Assembly (NCBI GenBank): GCA_017519885.1
Contig: JAFWRO010000019.1
Span: forward strand, 1 to 64,000
DNA length: 64,000 bases
From: Liminaster sp017519885
Lineage (GTDB): Bacteria > Bacteroidota > Bacteroidia > Bacteroidales > UBA3663
Direction: 5' to 3'
The stretch's first letter is position 1. Every line of letters starts with the position of its first letter. The notes beneath the pieces were generated by a model. It had not been told where the DNA came from and made no database searches. It saw only the letters and a list, made by a program, of their open reading frames with translations. Made by a program: the position numbers and the translations under genes. This document shows positions 23,749 through 33,011 of the stretch, one piece after another.

Positions 23749-25884
23749 ATGAAGGTTTGTATCGCCGAGAAACCGAGCGTCGCACAGAGTATCGCACAGA
23801 TCCTTGGAGCTAACCAGGGAGGACCTCGCCAGGGCTACTGGGAGGGCAATGGCTATCAGGTGACATGGACGTTCGGTCACCTTTGTGAACTGAAGAACCC
23901 CGACGAATATGATCCCAAATGGAAGACTTGGAGTATCGTCTGGCTTCCGATAATCCCGCAGAAGTTCGGCATCACGTTAAAGGATGACGACGGTGTCCGC
24001 AAGCAGTTCGAAATCATCAGTCGCCTTTATGCCAATGCCGAGTGTATCATCAACTGTGGTGATGCCGGTCAGGAGGGTGAATTGATACAACGTTGGGTCA
24101 TGCAGAAAGCGGGTGCCATCGAGCGTGAACATACTGGACAAATTCCCATTTATCGCTTGTGGATCAATTCGATGACCGACGAAGCCATTCGTGAAGGATT
24201 TCAGCATCTTGAACTTCAGGCGAAGTACGATCGTCTGTATATGGCGGGCCTCAGTCGTGCCATCGGAGACTGGCTTTTGGGTATGAATGCCACCCGTCTC
24301 TACACCATTCGTTACGGTCAAACGGGACAAAGGCAGGTGCTTTCCATTGGTCGTGTTCAGACGCCCACTTTGGCCATGATTGTGAAGCGTCATTTCGAGA
24401 TTGTCAACTTCGTGCCCCAGCAGTATTGGGAGCTCAAGACACTCTATCGTGATGTCACCTTCAACAGCACCAAAGGTCGTTATGACAAGATTGAAGAGGC
24501 GCAGGCTGCACTCGAAGCTATCAAAGATAGTCTGTTTACAATTACTGATGTCCAGAAGAAATCGGGAAAGGAGAGTCCCAAGCGACTTTATGACCTCACA
24601 TCCTTGCAGGTCGATTGCAACCGCAAGTTCGGATTCAGTGCCGACCAGACACTCCAACTTATTCAAAGCCTCTACGAAAAGAAGGTAGCAACCTATCCTC
24701 GTGTTGATACCACTTATCTTCCCGATGACGTCTATCCCAAGTGCCCGAATATCCTTAGGGGACTGCGAGGATACGAGCAGTTGACAGCCACTTTGCTTGA
24801 GCCGAACAAGAAGCTCCAAAAGTCGAAGAATGTGTTCGATAATTCGAAGGTTACCGATCACCACGCCATTATTCCGACGGGTGTTCCAGCCAACAATTTG
24901 AGTGCACAAGAACGCCTGGTTTATGACCTGTTGACTCGTCGATTTATTTCTGTGTTTTATCCTGATTGTAAGTTCAATACGACCACGGTTTTGGGCGAGG
25001 CCTCGAAGGTCGAATTCAAGGCCACTGGTAAGTTGATTGTCGACCCTGGTTGGCGTATTGTCTATGCTGGAGAAAAGGACGATGATGACGACAAGGAAGG
25101 TGCATCCATCTTGCCCGAATTTACGGTTGGGGAGAGCGGCCCACACACGCCTTCGCTGCTTGAAAAATGGACACAACCACCCAAGCCATACACCGAGGCT
25201 ACATTGCTTCGTGCCATGGAAACGGCTGGCAAGCAATGTGAGGACGAGTCACTTCGCGAAGCTATGAAGGAGAACGGCATCGGTCGTCCTTCCACGCGTG
25301 CAGCCATCATCGAGACGCTCTTTAAGCGACGCTACATTCGCAAGGATAAGAAAAACCTCATCGCCACCCAAACGGGCATCGATGTTATTCAGGTTATTCA
25401 CGAGGAATTGCTTAAAAGCCCAGAACTGACAGGTCAATGGGAACGCAAACTGCGTATGATTGAGCGTGGCGAATACGAGGCAAGTGTGTTTATCTCCGAA
25501 CTCAAGCAGATGGTTGTCGACATTATCCATAGTGTCATGTCTGACCAGTCCAACCGTCAAGTTGCTTACGTCAACCCTGAGGAGGAGAAGAAACAGGCAG
25601 CCTCCGAGAAGAAAGCTGCGGCAACCAAGAAAGCCGCTACCCTCAAAAAAGCCAGCACTCCCAAGAAGACCACGCCCAAAAAGCCTGCTTCCCCAGAGAC
25701 CCAGTCGCAGCCAAGTTTGGCAGCTTCCGTATCTTCTTCACAGCAAGATCCTGCTGCCCTCTCCGTTCCGCAAAAGTGCCCCCTTTGTGGTGGAGATGTC
25801 ATCAAGGGACGTACTGCCTATGGATGCTCCAATTGGCGGACAGGTTGTACTTGGAGGCTTCCTTTTGACGCATCCAACTCCTAA
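23749..25884 (+). CDS. topB: DNA topoisomerase III (type IA)
   Basis: 711 residues. It passes single strands through a transient break to resolve DNA intermediates. The Toprim part has E7 (IAEKPS) and D105/E109/E111 (DAGQEGEL). The active-site tyrosine is Y316 (ATYPRVDTTYLPDD). ENGIGRPSTRAAIIETLFKRRYI is typical. The C-terminus has a K/A/P/T-rich linker (about residues 617-665) and a single four-cysteine zinc ribbon (CPLCGG ... YGCSNWRTGC). The basic linker probably binds nucleic acid. It is likely monocistronic. Confidence 0.96.
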   Translation: MKVCIAEKPSVAQSIAQILGANQGGPRQGYWEGNGYQVTWTFGHLCELKNPDEYDPKWKTWSIVWLPIIPQKFGITLKDDDGVRKQFEIISRLYANAECIINCGDAGQEGELIQRWVMQKAGAIEREHTGQIPIYRLWINSMTDEAIREGFQHLELQAKYDRLYMAGLSRAIGDWLLGMNATRLYTIRYGQTGQRQVLSIGRVQTPTLAMIVKRHFEIVNFVPQQYWELKTLYRDVTFNSTKGRYDKIEEAQAALEAIKDSLFTITDVQKKSGKESPKRLYDLTSLQVDCNRKFGFSADQTLQLIQSLYEKKVATYPRVDTTYLPDDVYPKCPNILRGLRGYEQLTATLLEPNKKLQKSKNVFDNSKVTDHHAIIPTGVPANNLSAQERLVYDLLTRRFISVFYPDCKFNTTTVLGEASKVEFKATGKLIVDPGWRIVYAGEKDDDDDKEGASILPEFTVGESGPHTPSLLEKWTQPPKPYTEATLLRAMETAGKQCEDESLREAMKENGIGRPSTRAAIIETLFKRRYIRKDKKNLIATQTGIDVIQVIHEELLKSPELTGQWERKLRMIERGEYEASVFISELKQMVVDIIHSVMSDQSNRQVAYVNPEEEKKQAASEKKAAATKKAATLKKASTPKKTTPKKPASPETQSQPSLAASVSSSQQDPAALSVPQKCPLCGGDVIKGRTAYGCSNWRTGCTWRLPFDASNS

Positions 25885-25930
25885 AAAAGCATAAAAACCC
25901 CTTTCTTTTCGCGCGTATATGCAAAAAAGT

Positions 25931-25976
25931 GCGGCAAAGGTTTGGCAAAATCGAAGAAAATGCCTAACTTTGCCGC
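25931..25976 (+). promoter_or_regulatory. lptD promoter lying within an inverted repeat
   Basis: TTTG (25941-25944), a 20-bp spacer and TAACTTTG (25965-25972) make a good promoter. It is enclosed by the arms GCGGCAAAG (25931-25939) and CTTTGCCGC (25968-25976), a perfect 9-bp inverted repeat whose right arm overlaps the -7 box. Confidence 0.7.
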
Positions 25977-25987
25977 GTTTTTAAATA

Positions 25988-28858
25988 ATGCATACGTTTT
26001 TTAGACGACATATAAACAAGGGCAATGCCCCAATATTGCTTACACTAATCCTCCTGCTGACACCTCTGTGTCTCGGCAGAAGGGTTTATGCTGAGCCTTT
26101 GCCTTTGCGTGTCTTCGATACTTTGCAGGAGTCTATTGATTCCATTTCACTTCCCATAGTTTCTCCCGACACTGTTGCCGATCCTCTGTCTCTCGATTCC
26201 CTTTACATTGCCAACGACAGTCTCTCAGTCGATACACTAGCAGTTGATTCCGTGTCCACGAAATCAGAAGGAGGCGGATTGACGGCAGTGGTTAACTATA
26301 AGGCACAGGACTCTCTGGTCTTCGCTGCCGGCAACATGGCTTGGCTCTACGGTTCATCGCAGGTCACCTATACCGACATCACCCTTGATGCCGAACGTCT
26401 CCAACTTTCGCTCGACAGTTCTCTCGTGCATGCCAATGGTGTTCCAGACACAGTTACAGGAAAACTCAAGGGCAAACCGGTCTTCAAGGACAGTTCCGGC
26501 GAATATGAGACACGCACCATGTCCTACAACTTCAAGACGGCCAAGGGCTTCATCTGTGACGTCACTTCACAACAAGGTGAAGGCTACGTGACGGGTGGCG
26601 TTACGAAGAAGATGCCCAACAACGACATCTATCTCGAAAATGGTCGTTACACCACTTGCGACCAGACCGAGTGCCCTCACTTCTATATCGAACTTACAAA
26701 GGGTCGTTTGCGTCCCAATAAGAATATCGTCACCGGTCCTGCTTATCTTGTCGTGGCCGATGTGCCGTTGCCTATCGCCATTCCTTTTGGCTATTTCCCC
26801 TTCACTAAATCATACTCTAGCGGTGTCATCGTGCCCACTTATGGCGCCGATCAGACCAAGGGTCTTTATTTACGTGAAGGTGGCTACTATTTTGCCATTA
26901 ATGATTATGTTGATTTGGCTCTGCGTGGTGAAATATATACCAAGGGCTCGTGGGGCCTATCGGCCGAAAGCCGTTATGCCATCCGTTACAAGTTCAAGGG
27001 CAACTTCTCCTTCAGTTATCTCGTGGCGAAGACAGGCGACAAGGGACTTTCCGACTATGTCGAACAGAAGAATTTGAAGGTCGCTTGGAGTCATTCCCAG
27101 GATTCGCGTTTCAATCCGAATCTTAGTCTTTCGGCCAACGTTAACTTCACGACCTCTGGCTACGAACGCAGTAACACCACTTCGATCTATAGCAATGACC
27201 TGACCACTTCGACCAAGCAGTCAACGGTCAATGCAAGCTACAAGATTCCAAATACCAAATGGAATTTGACGGCATCGACGAGTATTACACAGCGTACTAC
27301 TGACTCCACCCTCGTGGTCACATTGCCGCAGTTGACTGCCTCGATGAGCACCTGGTATCCCTTCAAGCGCAAGCAGAAGAGTGGCTCCGATCGTTGGTAT
27401 GAGAAGATTTCGATGACCTACAACATGAACATGACCAACAAGGTCACGACCAAGGAAAACGAGTTTGGACAGAAAAATATCCTCCGCGATTGGGAGAATG
27501 GCATCAAGCACTCGATACCCATCGGAGCTACATTCACGGCCGCGAAGTACATTCAGATTTCGCCGCGTTTCAATTTCACCGATCGTATGTACAGCCACAA
27601 GACTGTGCAGTACTATGATCCCTCTTTGGTTAACTCCAATGGTTCTTATGGCGGTATAGCCAAGGATACTGTCTATGGATTCTACAATTCTTATGACTTT
27701 AGCACTTCCTTAAGTTTCTCCACCAAGCTCTATGGTTTCTTCAAACCCTTGTGGAAGTCACGTCTCTTTGCCGTTCGTCATGTGCTCTCGCCGAACATTT
27801 CGTTCAGTTACACACCCGACTTCAGCGAAAAGAAATATGGTAGCTGGGGAACGTATTATCTCCCCGACAGTACATCGGTAACCGGACGTCGCGAGGTTCG
27901 TTATAATTACTTCCAGGGCTATACGCAGGGAGGTGCTCCACAGGGTCGTAGTGGTTCCATTTCATTCTCATTCGACAACAACATCGAGGCAAAGATACGT
28001 TCCGACAAGGATTCCTCGGGCTATAAGAAGATTTCCATCATCGACAAGCTGTCCACCAGCATCTCCTATAACATGGTGGCTGACTCGATGCGCTGGAGTA
28101 CCACTGTGCCTATCAATGCAACCATCAAGATGGGCAAGAATTCGTCAATGAACCTCAATACGTCGTGGGACGTCTATAAGTACGATGAGAATGGGCGGCA
28201 TTACGACCGTCCGCGTTGGAAAGACGGTGAATTCCTTCGTTTGATGTCGACTGGCTATTCGTTTAACTATACGCTCAACAATCAGAAACTTGCCAAACTT
28301 TTCGGACGAGGGGGTGACGAAGATGAGGAAGAGGAAGACGAAAGCTACGACCTCGACAGTGAGGATGGCTACGTCGAGGAAGATCTCGATCCGACGAGTC
28401 TTGAAGGTATGCAGCGCAATGCCGAAAAACGAAAACGAAAGGAGAAGAAGGCTGCCGGATCATATGATGACGATGGTTATCTTGTCTGGACTGTGCCCTG
28501 GTCGCTCAACATCTCCTATTCTATGCGCTATCAGTACAAGACTTTCAACAAGGAGAAGCGCGAATTTGATCGTGGCATCGTCCATAGTGCCACTTTTAGC
28601 GGAACGTTGCAACCCACAAAGGGCTGGAACTTCTCGTTCAATGCGTCTTATGATATGAACCTCAACAAGGTCACCTTTTTGAACATCAATGCGAGTCGTG
28701 ATATGCATTGCTGGACGCTTACTGCTTCGCTCAACCCTTTGGGCCGTTTTGCGTCATTCAATGTGAACATCGCTGTCAAGAGCTCCATGCTCTCCGACCT
28801 CAAGTATCAGAAGTCGAGCGTTTCACGCAGCAACAAGATCCAATGGTATAACGACTAA
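25988..28858 (+). CDS. LptD-like outer-membrane LPS assembly protein
   Basis: 956 residues. LptD inserts lipopolysaccharide into the outer membrane. A hydrophobic signal segment ends near residue 36 (RRVYA), followed by an S/D/T-rich linker. The OstA-like periplasmic domain (about 90-240: GNMAWLYGSSQVTYTDITLDAERLQLSLDSSLVHANG ... GYVTGG) and a long beta-barrel follow, with alternating aromatic strands to the end. A very acidic then basic insert (about 775-820, DEDEEEEDES to KRKRKEKK) interrupts the barrel and is probably a loop. hisH begins one base after the stop codon, an unusual neighbour. Confidence 0.9.
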   Translation: MHTFFRRHINKGNAPILLTLILLLTPLCLGRRVYAEPLPLRVFDTLQESIDSISLPIVSPDTVADPLSLDSLYIANDSLSVDTLAVDSVSTKSEGGGLTAVVNYKAQDSLVFAAGNMAWLYGSSQVTYTDITLDAERLQLSLDSSLVHANGVPDTVTGKLKGKPVFKDSSGEYETRTMSYNFKTAKGFICDVTSQQGEGYVTGGVTKKMPNNDIYLENGRYTTCDQTECPHFYIELTKGRLRPNKNIVTGPAYLVVADVPLPIAIPFGYFPFTKSYSSGVIVPTYGADQTKGLYLREGGYYFAINDYVDLALRGEIYTKGSWGLSAESRYAIRYKFKGNFSFSYLVAKTGDKGLSDYVEQKNLKVAWSHSQDSRFNPNLSLSANVNFTTSGYERSNTTSIYSNDLTTSTKQSTVNASYKIPNTKWNLTASTSITQRTTDSTLVVTLPQLTASMSTWYPFKRKQKSGSDRWYEKISMTYNMNMTNKVTTKENEFGQKNILRDWENGIKHSIPIGATFTAAKYIQISPRFNFTDRMYSHKTVQYYDPSLVNSNGSYGGIAKDTVYGFYNSYDFSTSLSFSTKLYGFFKPLWKSRLFAVRHVLSPNISFSYTPDFSEKKYGSWGTYYLPDSTSVTGRREVRYNYFQGYTQGGAPQGRSGSISFSFDNNIEAKIRSDKDSSGYKKISIIDKLSTSISYNMVADSMRWSTTVPINATIKMGKNSSMNLNTSWDVYKYDENGRHYDRPRWKDGEFLRLMSTGYSFNYTLNNQKLAKLFGRGGDEDEEEEDESYDLDSEDGYVEEDLDPTSLEGMQRNAEKRKRKEKKAAGSYDDDGYLVWTVPWSLNISYSMRYQYKTFNKEKREFDRGIVHSATFSGTLQPTKGWNFSFNASYDMNLNKVTFLNINASRDMHCWTLTASLNPLGRFASFNVNIAVKSSMLSDLKYQKSSVSRSNKIQWYND

Positions 28859-28859
28859 A

Positions 28860-29471
28860 ATGAAAGTAGCAATCATCAAATACAACGCAGGCAACATTTA
28901 CAGTGTCTATTGCGCTTGCCGCCGTCTTGGCCATGATGCTGTCATCACCGACGATCCTGTCGTCATTCGTCAGGCCGACCGCGTCATCTTCCCTGGAGTG
29001 GGTGAGGCGCGTGCAGCTATGCAGCATCTCAACCAAACTGGCCTTGCCGACGTGATTCGCGGCCTCCGACAGCCAGTCCTTGGCATTTGCATTGGTATGC
29101 AGCTCCTCTGCAGTCACAGCGAAGAGGGTGATGTCGATTGCCTTGGCATCTTTGATGTCCCTGTCGTTCGTTTCCGTCCTTCATCAAAGGAATTCAAGGT
29201 CCCTCAGATGGGATGGAATACCATTGAGAAGTTCGAAAAGACTGCCGAAAACGGCAACTCAAATCGCTTGTTTATTAATCTGCACGAAGGCGATTACGTT
29301 TATTACGTGCATAGTTTTCATGTTCCCATCTGTTCCTACACCATTGCCCAGACCGACTATGACGGTTTCTATAGTGCTGCACTCCACAAGGACAACTTTT
29401 GGGCTACGCAGTTCCATCCTGAGAAATCAGGCCAAGTAGGTGAACAGATTTTACGCAACTTTTTATTATGA
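28860..29471 (+). CDS. hisH: Imidazole glycerol phosphate synthase, glutaminase subunit
   Basis: 203 residues. It releases ammonia from glutamine for HisF in histidine synthesis. The class I amidotransferase triad is complete: C77 (LGICIGMQ), H186 and E188 (QFHPEKS). It starts one base after lptD and overlaps hisA by 4 bp (ATGA), so all of hisH-hisA-hisF-hisIE may depend partly on the lptD promoter; no separate promoter is seen in front. Confidence 0.97.
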   Translation: MKVAIIKYNAGNIYSVYCACRRLGHDAVITDDPVVIRQADRVIFPGVGEARAAMQHLNQTGLADVIRGLRQPVLGICIGMQLLCSHSEEGDVDCLGIFDVPVVRFRPSSKEFKVPQMGWNTIEKFEKTAENGNSNRLFINLHEGDYVYYVHSFHVPICSYTIAQTDYDGFYSAALHKDNFWATQFHPEKSGQVGEQILRNFLL

Positions 29472-30199
29472 TTGAAATAATCCCGGCCGTTGACATCATC
29501 GACGGCAAACTCGTTCGCCTTACCAAAGGCGACTATGATACTAAGAAAGAATATAGTCAGGACCCTCTTGAAACGGCCCTTCAGTTTGAAGATATCGGCA
29601 TCCGTCGTCTTCACCTTGTCGATCTCGATGGAGCGAAAGGCGGTCACATCGTCAACCATCGGATACTCGAACAGATCGCGTCCAAAACCAATCTCATCAT
29701 CGATTTTGGTGGTGGCTTGAAGAGCGACGATGATGTCCGTATCGCTTTCGAGAGTGGAGCACAAATGATTACCAGCGGCTCTATTGCTGTCCAGCGTCCC
29801 CAGCTCTTTTTGGCTTGGCTTCAGCAGTATGGTTCCGACCGTGTCATCCTCGGTGCTGATATCAAGGATGGTCGCATCGCCATCCAGGGCTGGCTCGAGG
29901 AGAGCGATGCCCGTTGGCAGACGTTCCTTGAGAGCTACACCGCCCGTGGCGTTAGCAAGGTCATCTCTACTGACATCTCACGCGACGGTATGATGGCTGG
30001 TCCTTCCACCGAGCTCTATAAGGATATGATGGCAGAGTTCCCCGACCTTTATGTCATTGCTTCCGGTGGTGTCAGTTGTATGATGGATGTACTTCAGCTC
30101 GAAGCCGCCAACGTCCCCGCCGTCATCATTGGCAAGGCCATCTACGAGGGTCGAATCACGTTCTCCGAACTTGAACGCTACCAAAAAAACAATTGTTAA
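29468..30199 (+). CDS. hisA: ProFAR isomerase
   Basis: 243 residues, a TIM barrel that isomerises ProFAR to PRFAR in histidine synthesis. The catalytic aspartates are D9 (IIPAVDIIDG) and D131 (ILGADIKDG), with phosphate-binding motifs DFGGGLKSDDDV and ASGGVS. It overlaps hisH by 4 bp and precedes hisF by 39 bp of TTAATT-rich DNA. Confidence 0.97.
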   Translation: MIEIIPAVDIIDGKLVRLTKGDYDTKKEYSQDPLETALQFEDIGIRRLHLVDLDGAKGGHIVNHRILEQIASKTNLIIDFGGGLKSDDDVRIAFESGAQMITSGSIAVQRPQLFLAWLQQYGSDRVILGADIKDGRIAIQGWLEESDARWQTFLESYTARGVSKVISTDISRDGMMAGPSTELYKDMMAEFPDLYVIASGGVSCMMDVLQLEAANVPAVIIGKAIYEGRITFSELERYQKNNC

Positions 30200-30238
30200 T
30201 AGCGATTGTTGTTTGTTAATTATTTAATTAATTAAGCT

Positions 30239-30997
30239 ATGTTAGCCAAACGCATCATCCCCTGTCTCGATGTCAAGGATGGTACCACTGTCAAGGGTGT
30301 TCAGTTCGTCAATTTCCGCGATGCTGGAGATCCCGTCGAACTCGGCAAGCAATATAGCCAGATGGGTGCCGACGAATTGGTCTATCTCGACATCACTGCC
30401 TCGCACGAAGGTCGTCGCACGTTCACCGACCTTGTTCGTCGCATCGCTGCTGAGGTTTCCATTCCTTTCACCGTGGGTGGTGGCATACACGAACTCAGTG
30501 ATGTCGAACGTCTTCTAGCTGCAGGAGCCGATAAGGTGTCGGTTAATTCGTCTGCCCTTCGTCGTCCCGAACTCATCACAGAGATTGCCGAACGCTTTGG
30601 CCGACAGGAGTGTGTTTGTGCCATCGATGCCCGCCTTGAGGACGATGGTCAATGGCGTTGTTACCTCAACGGAGGTCGCATCCCCACCCAGCGTTACCTC
30701 TTTGAGTGGGCGCACGAAGCCCAGGAACGCGGAGCAGGCGAGATACTCTTCACATCGATGAACCATGACGGTTCGAAGCAAGGTTTTGCCAACGATGCTC
30801 TTGCCCGTCTCTCTGACGAACTTTCCATCCCCATCATCGCATCGGGTGGAGCAGGTTCCAAGGAGCATTTTCTCGACGTCTTCAGGATTGGCCACGCTGA
30901 TGCCGCTTTAGCTGCTTCAGTCTTCCATTTTGGCGAGATTCCTATGCGCGACCTCAAGCTTTATCTTGCTAATCACGGCATCAACGTCCGCCTCTAA
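30239..30997 (+). CDS. hisF: Imidazole glycerol phosphate synthase, cyclase subunit
   Basis: 252 residues, a TIM barrel homologous to HisA. With HisH it forms imidazole glycerol phosphate and AICAR, linking to the AICAR formyltransferase at 12436-13617. D11 (IPCLDVKDG) and D130 (CAIDARLED) are the catalytic acids. VGGGIHELSDVERLLAAGADKVSVNS and ASGGAGSKEHF bind phosphate. A 136-bp pyrimidine-rich gap with a palindrome separates it from hisIE. Confidence 0.97.
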   Translation: MLAKRIIPCLDVKDGTTVKGVQFVNFRDAGDPVELGKQYSQMGADELVYLDITASHEGRRTFTDLVRRIAAEVSIPFTVGGGIHELSDVERLLAAGADKVSVNSSALRRPELITEIAERFGRQECVCAIDARLEDDGQWRCYLNGGRIPTQRYLFEWAHEAQERGAGEILFTSMNHDGSKQGFANDALARLSDELSIPIIASGGAGSKEHFLDVFRIGHADAALAASVFHFGEIPMRDLKLYLANHGINVRL

Positions 30998-31079
30998 CCC
31001 GCGCTGTTTCCCCGCTCTTTTCGCCGTCCCGTTGCGTCCCAGTGCGGTCGTTCTCTGCCGCATTCCTCGTTTCCCTGTT

Positions 31080-31099
31080 GCAGCCAAGTTTGGCTGCCC
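31080..31099 (+). repeat. Intergenic palindrome before hisIE (copy 1 of a recurring element)
   Basis: GCAGCCAA-GT-TTGGCTGC is a perfect 8-bp inverted repeat followed by CCC, 36 bp before the hisIE start codon. Near-copies occur at 34085 and 35550, and a related form at 35593, each upstream of the next gene's start. Confidence 0.75.
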
Positions 31100-31133
31100 T
31101 CTATAATAACCCATCATAACCCCAAATAAACGA

Positions 31134-31748
31134 ATGCAAATCGATTTCGACAAACTCCAGGGCCTTGTGCCCGCCGTCATTCAGGATGCCGTGACCAACA
31201 AGGTCCTCATGCTCGGCTTTATGAATCGCGAAGCCTACGAAAAAACCGTCCAGACCGGTCTCGTCACCTTCTGGAGCCGCACCCGTAATTGCCTTTGGAC
31301 CAAAGGTGAGACCTCTGGCAACGTCCTTCGTGTAGTCAAAATCCTCAACGATTGCGATAACGATACCCTTCTCATTAAAGTCAATCCAGCCGGACCTGTT
31401 TGTCATACTGGAGCCGACACATGCTGGAACGAGACCAACGAACGCAATCCGCTGCTTTTCCTTACCGAACTGCAGGATTTCATTAACAAACGTCATGAAG
31501 AGATGCCCGAAGGCTCCTACACCACAAGCCTCTTTAAGGATGGTCTCAACCGTATGGCTCAGAAAGTGGGAGAGGAGGCGCTCGAACTAGTTATCGAAGC
31601 CACCAATGGCACCAATGATCGACTCATCTACGAAGGCTCCGATATGCTATATCACCTCATCGTCCTGCTTACCAGCAAGGGCCTTCGTATTGAGGATATG
31701 GCCACCGAACTTGCCGAGCGTCATCAGCCCGGCTGGAAGAAACATTAA
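31134..31748 (+). CDS. hisIE: Bifunctional PR-AMP cyclohydrolase / PR-ATP pyrophosphatase
   Basis: 204 residues. The HisI domain (1-110; FWSRTRNCLWTKGETSGN, CDNDTLLIKVNPAGPVCHTGADTCW with zinc cysteines) opens the ring of PR-AMP. The HisE domain (about 115-204; GLNRMAQKVGEEALELVIEATN, the EExxE-type metal helix) removes pyrophosphate from PR-ATP. The FtsE-type gene follows after 18 bp. Genes for the remaining histidine steps are not in this window. Confidence 0.96.
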   Translation: MQIDFDKLQGLVPAVIQDAVTNKVLMLGFMNREAYEKTVQTGLVTFWSRTRNCLWTKGETSGNVLRVVKILNDCDNDTLLIKVNPAGPVCHTGADTCWNETNERNPLLFLTELQDFINKRHEEMPEGSYTTSLFKDGLNRMAQKVGEEALELVIEATNGTNDRLIYEGSDMLYHLIVLLTSKGLRIEDMATELAERHQPGWKKH

Positions 31749-31766
31749 CCCCTCATAACTCCTCCT

Positions 31767-32567
31767 ATGATCCAATACAAGAACGTCACAATAGCACGAG
31801 GCGACAACGTCCTCGTCAGCCACATGGACCTCGCTGTCGGTGAAGGAGAGTTCGTCTATCTCATTGGTAAGGTAGGTGCCGGTAAATCCTCACTTCTTCG
31901 GACTATGTACAAGGATCTCGACATCCTCGAAGGTGACGAGGCCTGTATTTTCGACGAATACAATCTCCTTGCGCTCAAGTCCAGTCAGATACCCTTCCTT
32001 CGCCGTAAGGTCGGCATCATCTTCCAGGACTTTCAGTTGCTCACCGACCGCAGTGTCGAAGCCAATCTTGACTTTGTCCTTCGTGCCACAGGATGGAAAA
32101 ACATTGACGATCGGCGCCGTCGCATTACTGAGGTGCTCGATCTTGTCGATATGGCTGGCTGCGAAAAACGAATGCCCAACACCCTGTCGGGTGGTGAGCA
32201 GCAACGTGTCGTAATCGCAAGAGCTCTCCTTAATAGTCCCCGTCTCATTCTCGCTGACGAGCCTACAGGCAATCTCGACCTCGAAACTGGGTATCGCATC
32301 GTGAGTCTCCTTTACAAGATTTGCAAGGAGCAGCATTCCACGGTTATTATGTCAACCCATAATCTGGCTTTTATTAACGACTTCCCAGGTCGTGTCATCC
32401 ATCTTATCGATAACCAACTCGTCGAAGTGGGTGGTACCGACGAACCTGACACTATCGAGGATGTCATCGCTGGCTCAACGCCTGATAGTCTGGAATCGTT
32501 GGAAGGAATTCCCAGCGATTTGCTTCACGGTTCAAGTGACAGCAGTAGTGCTGCAGCCCATTGCTGA
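31767..32567 (+). CDS. ftsE: FtsE-like ABC transporter ATP-binding protein with C-terminal extension
   Basis: 266 residues. Walker A (GKVGAGKS, 34-41), the Q-loop (IIFQDFQLL), signature LSGGEQQR, Walker B (LILADEPTGNLD) and switch His (STHN) are intact and closest to FtsE, which with FtsX controls murein hydrolases at division. No ftsX gene is beside it. FtsE is normally about 220-230 residues; here about 40 acidic, S-rich residues follow VEVGGTDE. That tail is encoded on DNA that is also the 3' end of the opposing HsdR_N gene, overlapping by 104 bp. The tail may be translated without having a role. Confidence 0.85.
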   Translation: MIQYKNVTIARGDNVLVSHMDLAVGEGEFVYLIGKVGAGKSSLLRTMYKDLDILEGDEACIFDEYNLLALKSSQIPFLRRKVGIIFQDFQLLTDRSVEANLDFVLRATGWKNIDDRRRRITEVLDLVDMAGCEKRMPNTLSGGEQQRVVIARALLNSPRLILADEPTGNLDLETGYRIVSLLYKICKEQHSTVIMSTHNLAFINDFPGRVIHLIDNQLVEVGGTDEPDTIEDVIAGSTPDSLESLEGIPSDLLHGSSDSSSAAAHC

Positions 32568-32928
32568 CTAGCAGCCAATCCACTTGCAGCGCTATGTTGT
32601 AGCGTGATACCTGGTCAAACACTTCCTGTGTCAGCCGAACACTCGACGCCTTGTACTCTACAATCATCAGTGCTTCTCCTACGTCTCCGAAGACCACGCT
32701 GTCGCACCTTCGCTCCAGTTGTCCCACACGGATGCTGACCTCATTGCCGATTCTACCCGATGGATAGTTCATCGTTCCGATCAGGTAATGCACGAAGTGC
32801 TGGCGCACCCATTCTTCTGGAGTGAGTTTCACCCAGCGACGACGCTGAGTGTCCCAGATCTCCTCCAGCGAGTTATTAGGATTTATTCGAGTGCGTACCT
32901 CGTATGATGGCAGATTCAGTTGTTCCAA
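32464..32928 (-). CDS. HsdR N-terminal domain-like (PD-(D/E)XK) protein
   Basis: 154 residues. It matches the type I restriction enzyme R-protein N-terminal domain family (HSDR_N_2): LTPEEWVRQHFVHYLI, then RCDSVVFGDVGEALMIVEYKAS, which holds the D ... ExK nuclease motif, and QVSRYNIALQVDWLLVSNG. No other restriction-modification genes are near, so it is not part of a restriction system here. Small proteins of this kind beside holA are common in Bacteroidota. The last 104 bp overlap the FtsE gene tail-to-tail. Nuclease activity is inferred from the motif. Confidence 0.85.
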   Translation of the reverse strand: MEQLNLPSYEVRTRINPNNSLEEIWDTQRRRWVKLTPEEWVRQHFVHYLIGTMNYPSGRIGNEVSIRVGQLERRCDSVVFGDVGEALMIVEYKASSVRLTQEVFDQVSRYNIALQVDWLLVSNGLQHYCCHLNREANRWEFLPTIPDYQALSQR

Positions 32929-32980
32929 AGTCCAGTTAACTATTAATTGTTATTTGTTAATTGATAAGTGTTTTAGGCTG

Positions 32981-33011
32981 CAAAGATACAAAAGAAATTC
33001 GATATGGCAAA
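32981..33011 (-). promoter_or_regulatory. Promoter of the HsdR_N gene, partly inside holA
   Basis: On the minus strand TATCTTTG (32981-32988) is the -7 box and TTTG (33008-33011) lies 19 bp upstream. The -33 box therefore falls in the first codons of holA. No equally clear box drives holA itself. Confidence 0.65.

Noticed and set aside
23977..25236. 419-codon minus-strand frame opposite topB
   Set aside because: Antisense shadow; topB motifs are complete on the plus strand.
32464..32928. Part of a type I restriction-modification system
   Set aside because: Only the HsdR N-terminal domain is present, with no helicase part and no HsdM or HsdS gene in the window.
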